Shown: positions 11,901-20,585, counted from the stretch's first letter. The stretch is 48,156 nucleotides of DNA from Bacteroidota bacterium (GCA_013285805.1 JABDGY010000012.1:1-48156); one strand, 5' to 3'. Program-made: numbers and translations. Notes: generated from the sequence alone by a model not told the origin.

Positions 11901-14519
11901 AGCACTGGTACACCCATTTGTTGTTCCGGTAACTGAATACGTTGTTGAGCTTGCAGGGCTGGCTGTTACCGGTGTACCGGTTGTAGCGCTTAATCCTGCT
12001 GCAGGCGACCAGTCATAGGTTGTTGCTCCACTCGCACTTAAACTTGTTGAACCACCCGCGCATATTGATGATGATGTTGCAGAGGCTGTTATAGTAGGAG
12101 TTACATTTACCGTTATTGACAACGTTTGCGGCCCGCTTGTACATCCGCCTGTTGTACCGGTTATTGTATACGTAGTTGTCCCTATAGGAGGAGATGCTGT
12201 AACGGGCGAGCCTGTTGTGGCACTAAGACCTGTTGCAGGCGTCCATGAATATGTTGTCGCGCCTATGGCATTCAATACATCGGTATTGCCCGAACAAATA
12301 GTAGGTGATGTGGCGGACACAGAAATAGTTGGTGTGGCATTTACAGTTACCGCTACAGTTTGTGTTCCGGGGCATCCGGCGGAATTTGTTCCTGTAACAG
12401 TATACGTCTGAGAACTTGTAGGATTAGCTGTTACCGAAGCGGTATTCGTAGCGCTCAGGCCCGTTGCAGGGCTCCATGAATATGTTCCTCCCACTCCTGC
12501 TCCGCTGGCTGTAAGTGTTACAGAACCACCGCTGCAGAAAGTTGTTGAACCACCCGGTGTTATTACAACACTTGGGGCCGGGCTAACCGTTACCGTAACT
12601 GTTGCTGTACCCGGTGTGCAGCCGGCTGCACCTGACCCTGTAACGGTATATGTAGTAGTTGAACCCGGAGCTGCATTTACTGTAGCGCCTGTTGTAGCAC
12701 TTAATCCGGTTGAAGGTGACCATGAGTATGTAGTAGCTCCACTGGCTGTTATATTTGTATTGCCCCCATTACAAATGGTAGGTGTAGTAGCTGAAGCCGA
12801 CACACTAATAGCCGCGCACATGCAATTAATAGTAGGAGCAAAAGCCGTAACTGCCGATACGGTTGGAGTAATGGCTGTCATAGTTGCTCCACCCCTTACT
12901 TCATAAATTACAGGTACCCTGCAAATAACAGGATTCCCTGTAATGAGGCTACGGGGAGTTACAGTTGCGGTAACCGGAAACTGGTATGTAGCACAACCGG
13001 TGCTATTATACAACCTGTTAATTTTAGCTACCAATGACCCATTATTATTCCCACCAGTATAAGGTGTATTTTGCGAAATGAAATACGAACCTGTGCCGGC
13101 CTGGTCAACATCGGGGCTATAATTGGGGCCATCCTGGGGGTTCATGCCTTCACCTATTTCACTTAGTAAATTTCCCTTGTCATCTATAACCAGCATAGCC
13201 ATGTCATACGAGCCCGGGGCACCCGGAAAATTAACACCAATAACACCAACAAGATATTCATTGTAGCCTGTAATAGGGGTTTTGTTTGTTGTCAGGTGTA
13301 TTCCCCATGGCCATGTCTGGGTTCCGAAACTGTATGAATTGGCCCACACTATATTACCCGTAGCGTTCGACACACGCATTAATTCAGTGTTATCGCTCTG
13401 GTACGACTGCATTGTACAGATGATATCGTTTGAACCATCCTCTGTAACAAAAGCCATATTGATTATTTCTTCATAAGCTGTAGCCGTAGCATTTAAATAA
13501 AATGTGTGGCACCATTGCGTTGCACCGGAAGAGTTCACCTTAAGAATAAATCCCTCATAGTCGTTGTTGCTGCTGTAGTTGTAAGTATAACCACAGATAA
13601 ACATATTGTGATTCGCATCCTCCACTACTGATTGGGGATAGTCTTGCCTGGTTGAATCTCCAACCCAGCTTGGGTTCGATATATAGTTAAATGTTCCTGT
13701 TGTATGGGCTACAGGAGTTGGCTGTACGGGGCCCGGATAACCACAACCAACACCTCCTGAATATGCAAGGCTGTATTTTTTTACAAACCCATCGCCTCCA
13801 CTGGCTGTAGCAGTGTCTCCGTTTGCACCTGCCCGTATTAAACAAATATCATTGCCTCTTTCATAGCTCCCTGTGCCAAAAAACATATCGAGATACCCCA
13901 CGCCGCCTGAACCTATGGGTGCACCACAGTTGTAAGTACCAAGGGTCGAAGCACCAAGACAACATGTTACGGTCTGGTCCATATTACCTACCGCGCCAAT
14001 ATCGCCATTTGCCAGGCCTATACCGTCAGTAAACGTACAAAGGCCATTACAGAACCCGCCCAGCTGGGCCATATCGTTGTAATTATAACCACCGTTCCAG
14101 GTTCCTGTTGTATAATTAAATGAACCAATAAAACCATCGCCGCTAACGCCGCACGAACTACCCATAGTTCCGGTAACAATACAATCATTGGCATCCTGTG
14201 CACGGCAACGGTATAGCTCAATACTCGGCGCAGTGAGCATCCACATTCTTTCAAAGTTTCCGTTTGTATCGGTCTCCATAACCGTAGCCGCCTGTGTGGT
14301 TACAGCAAACATATTACCACCAATAATCATATTGGGGTTATTTATATACATGGTTTGCTGGCTGTACTGCTGCAGGTTGGGAATGTATTCATTAAAGAAC
14401 CCTGTATTCTGCGACCTGGCAACGAATGCAGACAGTATGAAACAAACCAAAAGAACAGCTTTTACAACACCGGCATGCTTGCCGGAAGTAGTATAACTTT
14501 TTTCTAAACTAATTTTCAT
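5952..14519 (-). CDS. Giant repeat surface protein B with T9SS type B sorting domain (2855 aa)
   Basis: The signal peptide spans about residues 1-36 (hydrophobic core VLLVCFILSAFVA, then RSQ). The head at about 38-550 is Gly/aromatic-rich and propeller-like (SBBP/delta-60-like), with no DUF7948-like section. Residues about 555-2590 hold 26 Ig/PKD-like units of 74-82 aa. These are followed by one SprB-like domain, a PKD domain (about 2690-2765, ATSYLWNLGNGTTS) and a type B (gliding-motility-associated) C-terminal domain at about 2768-2855, with IPNVFTPNGDGYNDVF and FNRWGE/YNRWGE-like motifs. This domain class directs export through the type IX system and attachment at or release from the outer membrane. 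The role is probably adhesion or motility surface structure, by analogy. The start is chosen because the ATG immediately precedes the signal peptide. The gene is monocistronic: own terminator, and 500 bp of leader DNA upstream. Confidence 0.93.
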   Translation of the reverse strand: MKISLEKSYTTSGKHAGVVKAVLLVCFILSAFVARSQNTGFFNEYIPNLQQYSQQTMYINNPNMIIGGNMFAVTTQAATVMETDTNGNFERMWMLTAPSIELYRCRAQDANDCIVTGTMGSSCGVSGDGFIGSFNYTTGTWNGGYNYNDMAQLGGFCNGLCTFTDGIGLANGDIGAVGNMDQTVTCCLGASTLGTYNCGAPIGSGGVGYLDMFFGTGSYERGNDICLIRAGANGDTATASGGDGFVKKYSLAYSGGVGCGYPGPVQPTPVAHTTGTFNYISNPSWVGDSTRQDYPQSVVEDANHNMFICGYTYNYSSNNDYEGFILKVNSSGATQWCHTFYLNATATAYEEIINMAFVTEDGSNDIICTMQSYQSDNTELMRVSNATGNIVWANSYSFGTQTWPWGIHLTTNKTPITGYNEYLVGVIGVNFPGAPGSYDMAMLVIDDKGNLLSEIGEGMNPQDGPNYSPDVDQAGTGSYFISQNTPYTGGNNNGSLVAKINRLYNSTGCATYQFPVTATVTPRSLITGNPVICRVPVIYEVRGGATMTAITPTVSAVTAFAPTINCMCAAISVSASATTPTICNGGNTNITASGATTYSWSPSTGLSATTGATVNAAPGSTTTYTVTGSGAAGCTPGTATVTVTVSPAPSVVITPGGSTTFCSGGSVTLTASGAGVGGTYSWSPATGLSATNTASVTANPTSSQTYTVTGTNSAGCPGTQTVAVTVNATPTISVSATSPTICSGNTDVLNAIGATTYSWTPATGLSATTGSPVTASPPIGTTTYTITGTTGGCTSGPQTLSITVNVTPTITASATSSSICAGGSTSLSASGATTYDWSPAAGLSATTGTPVTASPASSTTYSVTGTTNGCTSAPITLPITVNPNPTITITPTGSTTLCSGSSVLLTASGAGVGGTYSWSPAGGLSATNTAAVTATPGSTTTYTVTGTTSSGCSATQQVTVTVNPNPTITITPGGPTTFCSGGSVILTASGAGVGGTYSWSPATGLSATNTAAVTATPGGTTTYTVTGTNTNGCSATQQVTVTINPNPTITITPGGATTFCNGGNVTLTASGAGVGGTYSWSPAAGLSATNTAVVTATPASTTTYTVTGTNTNGCSNTQTVTVTVNPNPTIVITPGGPTTFCNGGSVALTASGAGVGGAYSWSPAAGLSATNTAAVTANPASTTTYTVTGTTSAGCSNTQTVTITVNPNPTIIITPGGPTTFCSGSSVSLTASGAGVGGTYSWSPAAGLSATNTAAVTANPGSTTTYTVTGTTSSGCSATQTVTITVNPTPAVVITPGGPTSFCSGGSVTLTASGAGVGGTYSWSPGTGLSATNTASVTATPGSTTTYTVTGTTSSGCSATQTVLISITPTPTVTVGPAAPAICPGGNVSLTASGGTTYTWSPSTGLSATTGATVTANPATTTTYTVTGTNGACTSTQTVTVTVAATLNVTVTPAVPAVCNGSSITLNANGAAVYNWKPATGLSCTTCPSPNATIVSTTTYTVVGTSGGCSDSANVTVTVNPLPTITITPGGPTTYCTGSSVSLTAGGAGAGGTYSWSPATGLSATTGATVTANPTSTTTYTVTGTTSAGCVGTQTVTITVNPLPTVSIIITGISPAICGGDTIGIIASGAGAGGTYTWSPAAGLNMTTGSYVIASPAGTTTYTVTGTNSNGCSNTATMTINVFPTPTVTVTPPSSSLCSGNNVGLTASGAATYTWSPGAGLSATTGASVTANPGSTTTYTVVGTAAGGCKDTVNTTITITPTPTVTVAPSAPTICPGGNVNLIASGAATYTWSPAAGLSATTGATVTANPVATTTYTVTGDNGGGCTSTQTVTVTVASSLSVTVTPPAPALCTGSSMALSANGAAVYSWSPATGLSCTNCPNPIVTITSATTYTVVGSSGTCTDSAIVTVAVNPVPTVTVAPPAPSVCQGSNVSLTASGATTYSWTPATGLSATTGSGVTATPASNTTYTVVGTNGSGCTDTTTITISVNTPPVITAAITGISSSICAGDTMGMIANGAGVGGTYTWSPSTGLSVTTGSYVIATPGSTTTYTVTGTNANGCSSTDSVVISVFPSPTVTVTPSATSVCSGDSVTLTASGANTYSWSPSTGLNTTTGAVVNAGPGSTITYTVVGTNGGGCIAKDSVTVTVTPTPTVTVTPPSAGICTGDSVTLVASGGTTYSWSPSTGLNVTTGDSVLAIPATNTTYTVTAMNGACSATASVPITVGSLVVTATAVSPTICSGTSTNITATGAVNYTWSPATGLSATTGNTVTANPAVTTVYSIVGSSGANCKDSTTITITVNPTPTVSIAPAAPSICNGDSVALSASGATTYSWSPATGLSCSNCPNPEATPGSSTTYVVTGTTGGCSSTASVSINVGNITVTATAVTPAICAGGSSVINAGGGATYTWSPAAGLSATTGASVTANPAGTTIYTVIGTSAAGCVDSAKVTITVNALPTITASASNPTVCAGNATVLTASGASTYTWTPATDLSATTGSPVTATPAVSLTYTVYGTSAAGCMDSAMVSITVNPNPVLNIVLSGSDSLCPGQSLTMTAGGATNYTWSPATGLSATTGASVTALPSTSPVIYTVVGSNGTCSDSLTQAVYLYPPLTVGMLGDSVCAGKNAVVTLLVSGGKSSYIYNWSNGLGSGPGPVTVTTGAGYYSCTVTDGCGTIIKDSALVFNFVSPKALFTPVPDTALTGQFVSFVNLSTGATSYLWNLGNGTTSTDSTLYTQYDLPGDYVVYLIASNGGCRDSVADTIYVVQKIMIPNVFTPNGDGYNDVFHVTVSGFKAYSIEIYNRWGERLFQTDSPNIDWTGRSMSGVEESTGTYYYVIKLTDETGKQTTYDGPLQLIRE
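8180..10330 (-). repeat. Five-unit higher-order block duplicated within array B
   Basis: Units with cores 10320, 10088, 9850, 9606 and 9375 correspond in order and subtype to units 9144, 8909, 8683, 8439 and 8208. The subtypes are CPGGN/CTSTQT; LSCTxCPxP; plain; ITGIS-GDTxGxIA; VFPxPTVTVTP. Offsets are about 1167-1179 bp. The first two subtypes followed directly by the GDTMGMIA subtype also appear at the left end of protein A. Confidence 0.7.
10400..12100 (-). repeat. Exact 243-bp tandem block in array B
   Basis: Seven consecutive cores start at 10551, 10794, 11037, 11280, 11523, 11766 and 12009. All six intervals are exactly 243 bp (81 codons). Most of the units encode ITPGGxTTFCxGGSVxLTASGAG-type sequence. 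Neighbouring units outside the block have spacings of 231-234 bp, so this is a distinct, more homogeneous expansion. Confidence 0.88.
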
Positions 14520-15022
14520 TGCAGTAACCTTTATTTTAATGGAGTTCTATAAATAGTTAACACAGGGGAGTTAGACTGTGTGTTTTGTAAATACAATAGC
14601 CTTAACACAGTTTGCAGGGCGCCAACCGGAATGTCGATTAATGTAAAAAGCTTTATGCCGGGAAGTATTGCTTTTTTCAATTTCTTTAATTTATGTTTCT
14701 AAAACTAACTGTTTGTTTTACTACTTAATACCCTGATTGGCTTTATTTTCCGTTACTATTAACTTTTATACTTTTCGCGTAACTATTTCTATTTCTCTTC
14801 CGTAGAAACCGTCCTTCAACTTACTGTACAGTTCATATTTTGCTTTCCCAATTTATTCTATCTAAGCCTTTCATAACTAACAGAATTTAATTATAATCCC
14901 TTTTCTGTTAAATCACCATGGTCATTTATAGCCGGAAATAACTATTGACAGGGAAACAGGCATTATTCAAAAAAGGAGGATTATCCTTTTTCTGACATTT
15001 GCGACTTTGTACTAAATAGCAT
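14520..15022. other. Intergenic leader upstream of gene B
   Basis: About 500 bp of AT-rich DNA without a convincing ORF on either strand. It should contain the promoter and 5' leader of gene B (minus strand), but no TAnnTTTG box with a good upstream element stands out. A weak hairpin (AAAAAGGA, then TCCTTTTT) lies near 14970-14992. Nothing else is recognised. Confidence 0.5.
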
Positions 15023-15024
15023 AA

Positions 15025-15055
15025 AAAAAGCCGCCCGGGTTCCCGGGCGGCTTTT
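15025..15055 (-). terminator. Strong intrinsic terminator of protein C gene
   Basis: Perfect inverted repeat AAAAAGCCGCCCGGG / CCCGGGCGGCTTTTT with a 2-nt nominal loop (functionally about 4 nt), followed by T-runs on both strands, so it could act in both directions. It lies about 20 bp past the C stop codon. Confidence 0.92.
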
Positions 15056-15074
15056 TCAATTGAATAACGTTTTC

Positions 15075-18000
15075 TTAATTACCCGATCCTCTTATAAGTT
15101 GCAGGTAGCCCTGCAGGTTATAATTTTTATTATCGTAGTCGGTAGCTTTCAGTATATAATAATATGTACCATCTGATTCTTCAACACCCGACTGGCTCTT
15201 ACCTGTCCAGTCTATGTTAGGAGAATTGGCTTCGAACACCTTTTCTCCCCAGCGGTTGAATATTTCAATGTCATATTCTTTCATGCCGCCCGCCGTAACG
15301 TGAAACACATCGTTCTTACCGTCGCCATTAGGTGTAAATACATTAGGCACAGTTATAGCTTCTGTTACATGTATGGTGTCAGAAGAGCTGTCAACACATC
15401 CGAACTGGTTCTTAACAACAAGTGTCGCCAGGTAACTTCCCGGAATATCGTATTGATAGTATGGGAATGAATCTACTGAAGTTGTTCCGTTACCGAAAGT
15501 CCAGAGCCAGCTAGTAGCACCTGAATGACTGTTAACAAAGGCAACATATTCTCCGCCAAGCACCGGGTTGGGTGAAGCTGTAAATAAAGCGCTGGGTGAA
15601 GGATATACAAACACCAGGGCTGAATCTTTTAGTGTTCCGCAGGCATCAGTTACGGTGCAGGCATAATAGGTGGACGATGTGGGAGAAACCACAAACGGCC
15701 CTGCTCCTGTGCCCAGGCCATTATCCCATGAATAGGTATAAACGGGTTTGCCACCTGCAACAACAGCACTTACTGTCACTGATTTACCTGAACATATGGA
15801 ATCATATTTCATAGTTAACGTTAACGGCGCATAAATAAACACAGAATCTTTAACTGTGTCTGTACATGTACCATTTACTCCCACAACAGTATAAACAGTA
15901 GGATTGGTTCCCGGTATTACCGTTACACTTGAGGTTGTAGCTCCTGTACTCCACACATAGTTAGCGGCACCATTGGCTGTAAGTGTAGCCGAGGCTCCGT
16001 TACATACTGTATCATTTCCGGAAGGTGTTACTGTAATGGTAGGTGAAGGATTAACTGTTACTGATACCATAACTGAATCCGGGCAACCTGCCGCGCTGGT
16101 ACCTATCACTGTATAGGTAGTGTTAGTAGACGGACTGGCGGTAACAGGGCTACCTGTAGTAGGCGTAGTACCTCCAAGCCAGGTATAGGTGCTTGCACCC
16201 GATGCAGTTAACGTATCTGCCATGCCACTGCATATTGCACCGCCGCTCGATGCAGAAGCAGTTACAACTGGAGTAGCGTTAACAGTTAATGTTACAAAAG
16301 CAGAATCAACGCATGTGCCGCTTGTGCCCACCACTGTATATGTAGTTGAGCCAACAGGCGGAGAAGCATCAGCAGGATTGTCTGAAACATTGTTCAGGCC
16401 GGTTCCAGGTTTCCATGTATAATTAGTCGCACCACTTGCATTTAATTGTGTTGAATCTCCTGTACATATTGACGGGCTTGCAGCGGTAGCTGTAACAGTT
16501 ATTGTTTTAACAGGTATGGTTACACTTGCGGTTGAAGAGCAACCATTGGCATCGGTAATGGTTACGGTATAACTACCGGGGCCCATATAAGCCGAATCGT
16601 ACGTACCGCCAGTTGTCCACGAATACGTATAAGGTGGCGTACCTGAACCCGTAACACTTACGATCGAATGTGTTGTATCGCCGGGGCACAATGAACCTGC
16701 ACCTGAAATGGCAGAAATAGTTGGCGTAGGGTTAACAGTAATTGTTATGCTATCCTTGGCAGAACATCCCGATCCTGAAGTACCGGTTACCGTATAGGTA
16801 GTGGTTACTGCAGGCGTTACTACCACGCTTGCACCCGATAATGCACCGGGGTTCCATGTATATGTAGCCGCGCCGGCACCATTAAGTGTTGTGCTTCCAC
16901 CTGTACATAGAGCTGAAGAAGTTGCTGTGGCGGTAACGGTAAGCGCCCCGACACTAACGGTAACTATAGCCTGCGCAGAGCATCCGGTGTTTGTACCGGT
17001 AACAGTGTATGTTGTGGTAGATGCAGGGCCTACTGTCAATGTATCATTAGTTTGTCCCGTATTCCATGAATATGTTCCTCCCACCCCTGCGCCACTTGCT
17101 GTCAAAAGCACATCGCCTCCCGGGCAAATACCAGGGCTTGCCGGGGTAACTGAAATTACAGGCGTTGGGTTAACAGTTATCATATACGTAACTGTATCGT
17201 TACAACCGCCGTTGCTTCCCACTACAGTGTATGTTGTGTTTGAGCCCGGTGAAACAGTAATGCTTGCACCTGATAATGCACCCGGTTGCCATGTATAACT
17301 AGCTGCACCGCTTGCCGTAAGTGTTGCCGAATTACCCGAACATATTGTTGATGTGGGCGGCGCAACCGTTACAACTGGTGTTGGGTTAACTGTAATAGTT
17401 GCCGAAGCTGTATTGGTACATCCGTTAGCATCTGTTCCGGTCACAGTATATGAAGTTGTTGATGCAGGTGAAACCGTTATACTAGTTGTAGTTGCACCTG
17501 TGTTCCATGAATACGTTACAGCGCCGCCCGCATTAAGTGTGGCGCTTTGTCCAGAACAAATTGATGTTGAAGGCGAAACAGTAACTACAGGTAGTGGGTT
17601 TACATTCACCGTAGCGGTAGCGGTATTGATACAACCGTTTCCATCGGTACCGGTAACTGTATATGTTGTATTTCCACCCGGTGAAACTGTTACACTCGAA
17701 CCCGATAAAGCACCGGGTTGCCACGTATATGTAACTGCTCCGCCTGCAGTTAATGTTGTTGAACTGCCTGTACATATGGTTGATGTTGGCGGTGCTGCTG
17801 TAACGGTTGGCAACGGATTTACGGTAACTGTTACAGTGGCCTGGCTGTTACATCCGCCCGGGTCAGTACCTACAACAGTATATGTTTGTGTGCTTGCAGG
17901 ATTTGCAGTTACACTTGTACCGGTAGTTGCACTCAGCCCGATATTTGGTGCCCATGTATATGTTGATGCACCGCCGGCTGTTAATACAGTTGAACCACCC

Positions 18001-20243
18001 GAGCAAATTGATGTAGAAGGTGAAACAGTTGTTACAGGAGGGCTTGAAGGAGGTATAACAGCCGTAGCCTGGTAAACCTCGCCGCAACCAACACTCATAC
18101 TTACAGTGTATGTGCCGGCGCATAGGCCCGTAGCCGTTTGTGTCGTTTGTCCTCCCGGCTGCCAGTTATATGAAATTCCCCCTGGTGTGCTTCCGCATAC
18201 TAAAAGACTTGCCTGAGCTGAGCCATTGCATAATCCGCAAGTGGCATTTGTTATTATAGTAGTTGAAACCACAGTGCTTATAGGATTTGTAAGTTCTTCC
18301 ACAAAGCCATCACCACAAACATACAAACTGGCATCATTCAGGCCAAGCTTAATAGCATATACTGTACCTGAAACAGCGGTATTTGAAGTATTTGTTAATG
18401 CAGGATTGAATGTACTTATATTAGCCCCATTACCCACATAAATATTATCGCAGCCATCAGCAGCCAACCCGCCATGCGTATAACTTGAGCCCCCTACAGC
18501 AACACTACCGCTGAGCGCCAGTGTAGCTTTATTGCGCTTCTGTAAAGTTGCGCCATCATATAAGTACAGCCAGTTAGGGCTGGCTGCCATACCATTCATT
18601 CCATTGGCATCTTCTTTACCGGCACCAACATAGGTAACTGAATTATCTTCCTGGAAATTATATCCATCGGCAACAGGTCCTTCATTTACAGGGGTTAGCC
18701 CGGGAAGCGGGACACCGAAAACCACATTATCATCGAAACTTGATTGTCCTGAAAACGAAGACTCAACCACAGCCATATACACTTCGCTACCCACAGGGTC
18801 CATAGCCATAATGCATACATCGTGTCCTGCACCGGTTACTCCCAGTGGGTTCTGTGGTGTTAAGGTTGCCATTGTAGTGTCGAGCACTGCCACCTGCGAG
18901 TTGGTACCTGTATTTGTTCCGCCGCCGCCAATAGCAATCTGGTCCTTACAAGCGTTGAACTCCATCCTCCATATTTCACGGAAGGTATTGGTTCCGCCAT
19001 AGGTTCCTAATTTAACAGCATTAGTATTGTACTTTTCCGCCCATGCACCAGCAACATTAAAGCCTTCACCCGCATAGCAGGTTCCGGTATTATGGTCTAC
19101 TGCAAAATCACCCCAAACCGTTTTATCGTAACCACTGTTAGTATTATCGGTAGAGAAAACCGCTGTTGTCCATATGTGGGTGCCTGCCGCATTAAATTTT
19201 GCTATTTCATAGGGGTCGTAACTTCCGGCAACATATACGTTGCCTGCATTATCATAATCTATATCGTATCCACTATTGGCATAAGCAAAATCAGCGTTTA
19301 TACCTGTTGTTGTCCATGGGTCTATAACAAGCGTTTTGCTTTTATCATAATCTCCTTTTATAACAAACGATTCTTCATTACCACTAACTGAATAAACCAC
19401 CTGTGCATTTCCACCTTCACTATATGAACTTATGGGTTTATGGTCAGTAAAATCATCACTCAACTGGCAGTTTACTTTTACGTTACCCAATTCAGTTACC
19501 TTCATGTTGGTTGCACCAAGGTATTTCAGCTTAACCTGCGAAAGGTCGGCGCCGGGGTGAACAATAACAGTATACTTAATACCTACTTTTTTATCATCGC
19601 CCGGGAATTCATAAACCACATCAATCCCGGGATATAAGTTTTTATAAGTAAGTTTTTTAAATAAATTAACTTTTATACTTCCTGCTTGCCCAGCCATACC
19701 ATATGATTCAAAATAACTTTGCTCCTGGCCTGCTTCAATAGTAACATCAGGGTTTGAATTCTCCCATAGTACTCCCATTCTGTGCACAACCGGTGTAAGC
19801 TCCTCATCCGGGTCCATGCCCTTTTTCTTTTTATCTTTTTCACCTTCTACCTCTTTTCCCTCGGCATTTACAAAATCTATTTTCCGGTAAAACACGCCAT
19901 TCGGCATAAAATATGCTTTCACATCACCCTCAAGCGTTGCCTGGAAGAGAACCTTCTGCTTATTTTTATTCTTCAGGCCTTCCAGTTCAGCGTCGAACTG
20001 TCCTTTGTTCTCAATAAAAACTTTATGGTCGAAAGGTTGTGCTTTCCACTTAGCTTTCATAGTGCCCTGTTCATTACCACTTCCTTGTTTAGGAAGCGAT
20101 GAACTAACCCAGCCAGGCTCCTTAGCCTGTGCATTGGAAATAGAAGGAGAAAAGCAAGCTATACTTAAAACCGCGCCAGTAAAAATTCTGATGAAACCCG
20201 ATTTTGTAGAGTTTCCACCAAGGGTAGTAATACTCATAGTCAT
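15075..20243 (-). CDS. Giant repeat surface protein C with T9SS type B sorting domain (1722 aa)
   Basis: The signal peptide lies in residues about 1-40 (hydrophobic IRIFTGAVLSIACF, then NAQA). A DUF7948-like head covers about 70-315 (FIENKGQ, YPGIDVVYEF, VHPGADLSQ, LVIDPWTT). A predicted beta-propeller follows at about 318-650 (YVAGSYDPYEIAKF) and a SprB-like unit at about 655-715. Then come about 10 Ig/PKD-like units (720-1460), another SprB-like unit, a PKD domain (about 1545-1625, WLWTFGNGTTS) and a type B sorting domain (about 1630-1722, VPNVFTPNGDGKNDVF). It is a paralogue of A in its head and close to B in its tail. Its repeats are more diverged from each other than those of B, including WQPGALSG and WNTGATT variants. 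Predicted to be exported by the type IX system to the cell surface. A second ATG two codons in is an alternative start. Confidence 0.93.
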   Translation of the reverse strand: MTMSITTLGGNSTKSGFIRIFTGAVLSIACFSPSISNAQAKEPGWVSSSLPKQGSGNEQGTMKAKWKAQPFDHKVFIENKGQFDAELEGLKNKNKQKVLFQATLEGDVKAYFMPNGVFYRKIDFVNAEGKEVEGEKDKKKKGMDPDEELTPVVHRMGVLWENSNPDVTIEAGQEQSYFESYGMAGQAGSIKVNLFKKLTYKNLYPGIDVVYEFPGDDKKVGIKYTVIVHPGADLSQVKLKYLGATNMKVTELGNVKVNCQLSDDFTDHKPISSYSEGGNAQVVYSVSGNEESFVIKGDYDKSKTLVIDPWTTTGINADFAYANSGYDIDYDNAGNVYVAGSYDPYEIAKFNAAGTHIWTTAVFSTDNTNSGYDKTVWGDFAVDHNTGTCYAGEGFNVAGAWAEKYNTNAVKLGTYGGTNTFREIWRMEFNACKDQIAIGGGGTNTGTNSQVAVLDTTMATLTPQNPLGVTGAGHDVCIMAMDPVGSEVYMAVVESSFSGQSSFDDNVVFGVPLPGLTPVNEGPVADGYNFQEDNSVTYVGAGKEDANGMNGMAASPNWLYLYDGATLQKRNKATLALSGSVAVGGSSYTHGGLAADGCDNIYVGNGANISTFNPALTNTSNTAVSGTVYAIKLGLNDASLYVCGDGFVEELTNPISTVVSTTIITNATCGLCNGSAQASLLVCGSTPGGISYNWQPGGQTTQTATGLCAGTYTVSMSVGCGEVYQATAVIPPSSPPVTTVSPSTSICSGGSTVLTAGGASTYTWAPNIGLSATTGTSVTANPASTQTYTVVGTDPGGCNSQATVTVTVNPLPTVTAAPPTSTICTGSSTTLTAGGAVTYTWQPGALSGSSVTVSPGGNTTYTVTGTDGNGCINTATATVNVNPLPVVTVSPSTSICSGQSATLNAGGAVTYSWNTGATTTSITVSPASTTSYTVTGTDANGCTNTASATITVNPTPVVTVAPPTSTICSGNSATLTASGAASYTWQPGALSGASITVSPGSNTTYTVVGSNGGCNDTVTYMITVNPTPVISVTPASPGICPGGDVLLTASGAGVGGTYSWNTGQTNDTLTVGPASTTTYTVTGTNTGCSAQAIVTVSVGALTVTATATSSALCTGGSTTLNGAGAATYTWNPGALSGASVVVTPAVTTTYTVTGTSGSGCSAKDSITITVNPTPTISAISGAGSLCPGDTTHSIVSVTGSGTPPYTYSWTTGGTYDSAYMGPGSYTVTITDANGCSSTASVTIPVKTITVTATAASPSICTGDSTQLNASGATNYTWKPGTGLNNVSDNPADASPPVGSTTYTVVGTSGTCVDSAFVTLTVNATPVVTASASSGGAICSGMADTLTASGASTYTWLGGTTPTTGSPVTASPSTNTTYTVIGTSAAGCPDSVMVSVTVNPSPTITVTPSGNDTVCNGASATLTANGAANYVWSTGATTSSVTVIPGTNPTVYTVVGVNGTCTDTVKDSVFIYAPLTLTMKYDSICSGKSVTVSAVVAGGKPVYTYSWDNGLGTGAGPFVVSPTSSTYYACTVTDACGTLKDSALVFVYPSPSALFTASPNPVLGGEYVAFVNSHSGATSWLWTFGNGTTSVDSFPYYQYDIPGSYLATLVVKNQFGCVDSSSDTIHVTEAITVPNVFTPNGDGKNDVFHVTAGGMKEYDIEIFNRWGEKVFEANSPNIDWTGKSQSGVEESDGTYYYILKATDYDNKNYNLQGYLQLIRGSGN
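15850..18050 (-). repeat. Array of about 10 diverged Ig/PKD-like repeats in protein C
   Basis: About ten units of 70-76 aa share the xICSGxS...LTAxGAxxYxW...TTYTVTGT...GCxxxxxVTVNPxP frame, with much more variation than in A or B. One unit (around 16560-16700) is SprB-like (GTPPYTYSW) and interrupts the series. Confidence 0.8.
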
Positions 20244-20585
20244 TCAGATAGGGATTATTATTTAATTCAAGACATAAAAATAAAGCATTTTTTTTCAAAA
20301 AACAAACCATTATCCCCTTTTTGTCAACAAATAATCAACACCGGTAAACGTTTCTTACTGTATTTCTGGCAGATAGGGCACTTTCCCTCTTAACAAAAAA
20401 CCTCATAAAATGGGCATTTAAACCGATTTTGGTACTAAAAAAGGAATTATACGTAAATACTTTTCGATTTTCACTCTTCTGTATAGCATGTTTGAAATTG
20501 TCTCTTCCATACAGCGTATTTTTATTTTCATTACGTCCTTCTCTTTGATATATTTGCGCTCCCTTAAAAAAGGGACTTGAATTTT
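20244..20585. other. Divergent intergenic region between protein C and yidC
   Basis: About 340 bp of AT-rich DNA between two divergent starts, so it must hold the promoters of both. The yidC-side -7 box is described separately. No ORF or RNA gene was recognised. Confidence 0.5.
20549..20556 (+). promoter_or_regulatory. Candidate Bacteroidota -7 box for yidC
   Basis: TATATTTG matches the Bacteroidota -7 consensus TAnnTTTG and lies 29 bp before the yidC ATG. A clear -33 TTG element is not visible at the expected distance. Confidence 0.5.

Larger units (their letters stand above)
6730..12810 (-). repeat. Array of 26 Ig/PKD-like coding repeats in protein B
   Basis: YTWSP-type cores occur at about 6828, 7062, 7296, 7519, 7749, 7976, 8208, 8439, 8683, 8909, 9144, 9375, 9606, 9850, 10088, 10320, 10551, 10794, 11037, 11280, 11523, 11766, 12009, 12241, 12474 and 12720 on the + strand. 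Spacing is 222-246 bp. Several subtypes are visible: GAGVGGTYSW units, LSCTNCPNP units with a CxxC, and ITGISxxICxGDTMGMIA units. Confidence 0.9.

Noticed and set aside
6940-12906. Many long plus-strand ORFs rich in Val/Thr/Pro opposite protein B, with similar ones opposite A and C (up to 240 aa)
   Set aside because: They are antisense shadows of the repeat array. The Thr/Ser/Ala/Gly codon use on the minus strand leaves few stops on the plus strand; they lack starts with leaders and mirror the repeat period.
20577-20585. TTG start for yidC giving three extra residues
   Set aside because: The ATG at 20586 gives a standard N-terminal membrane helix; TTG is a rare start.
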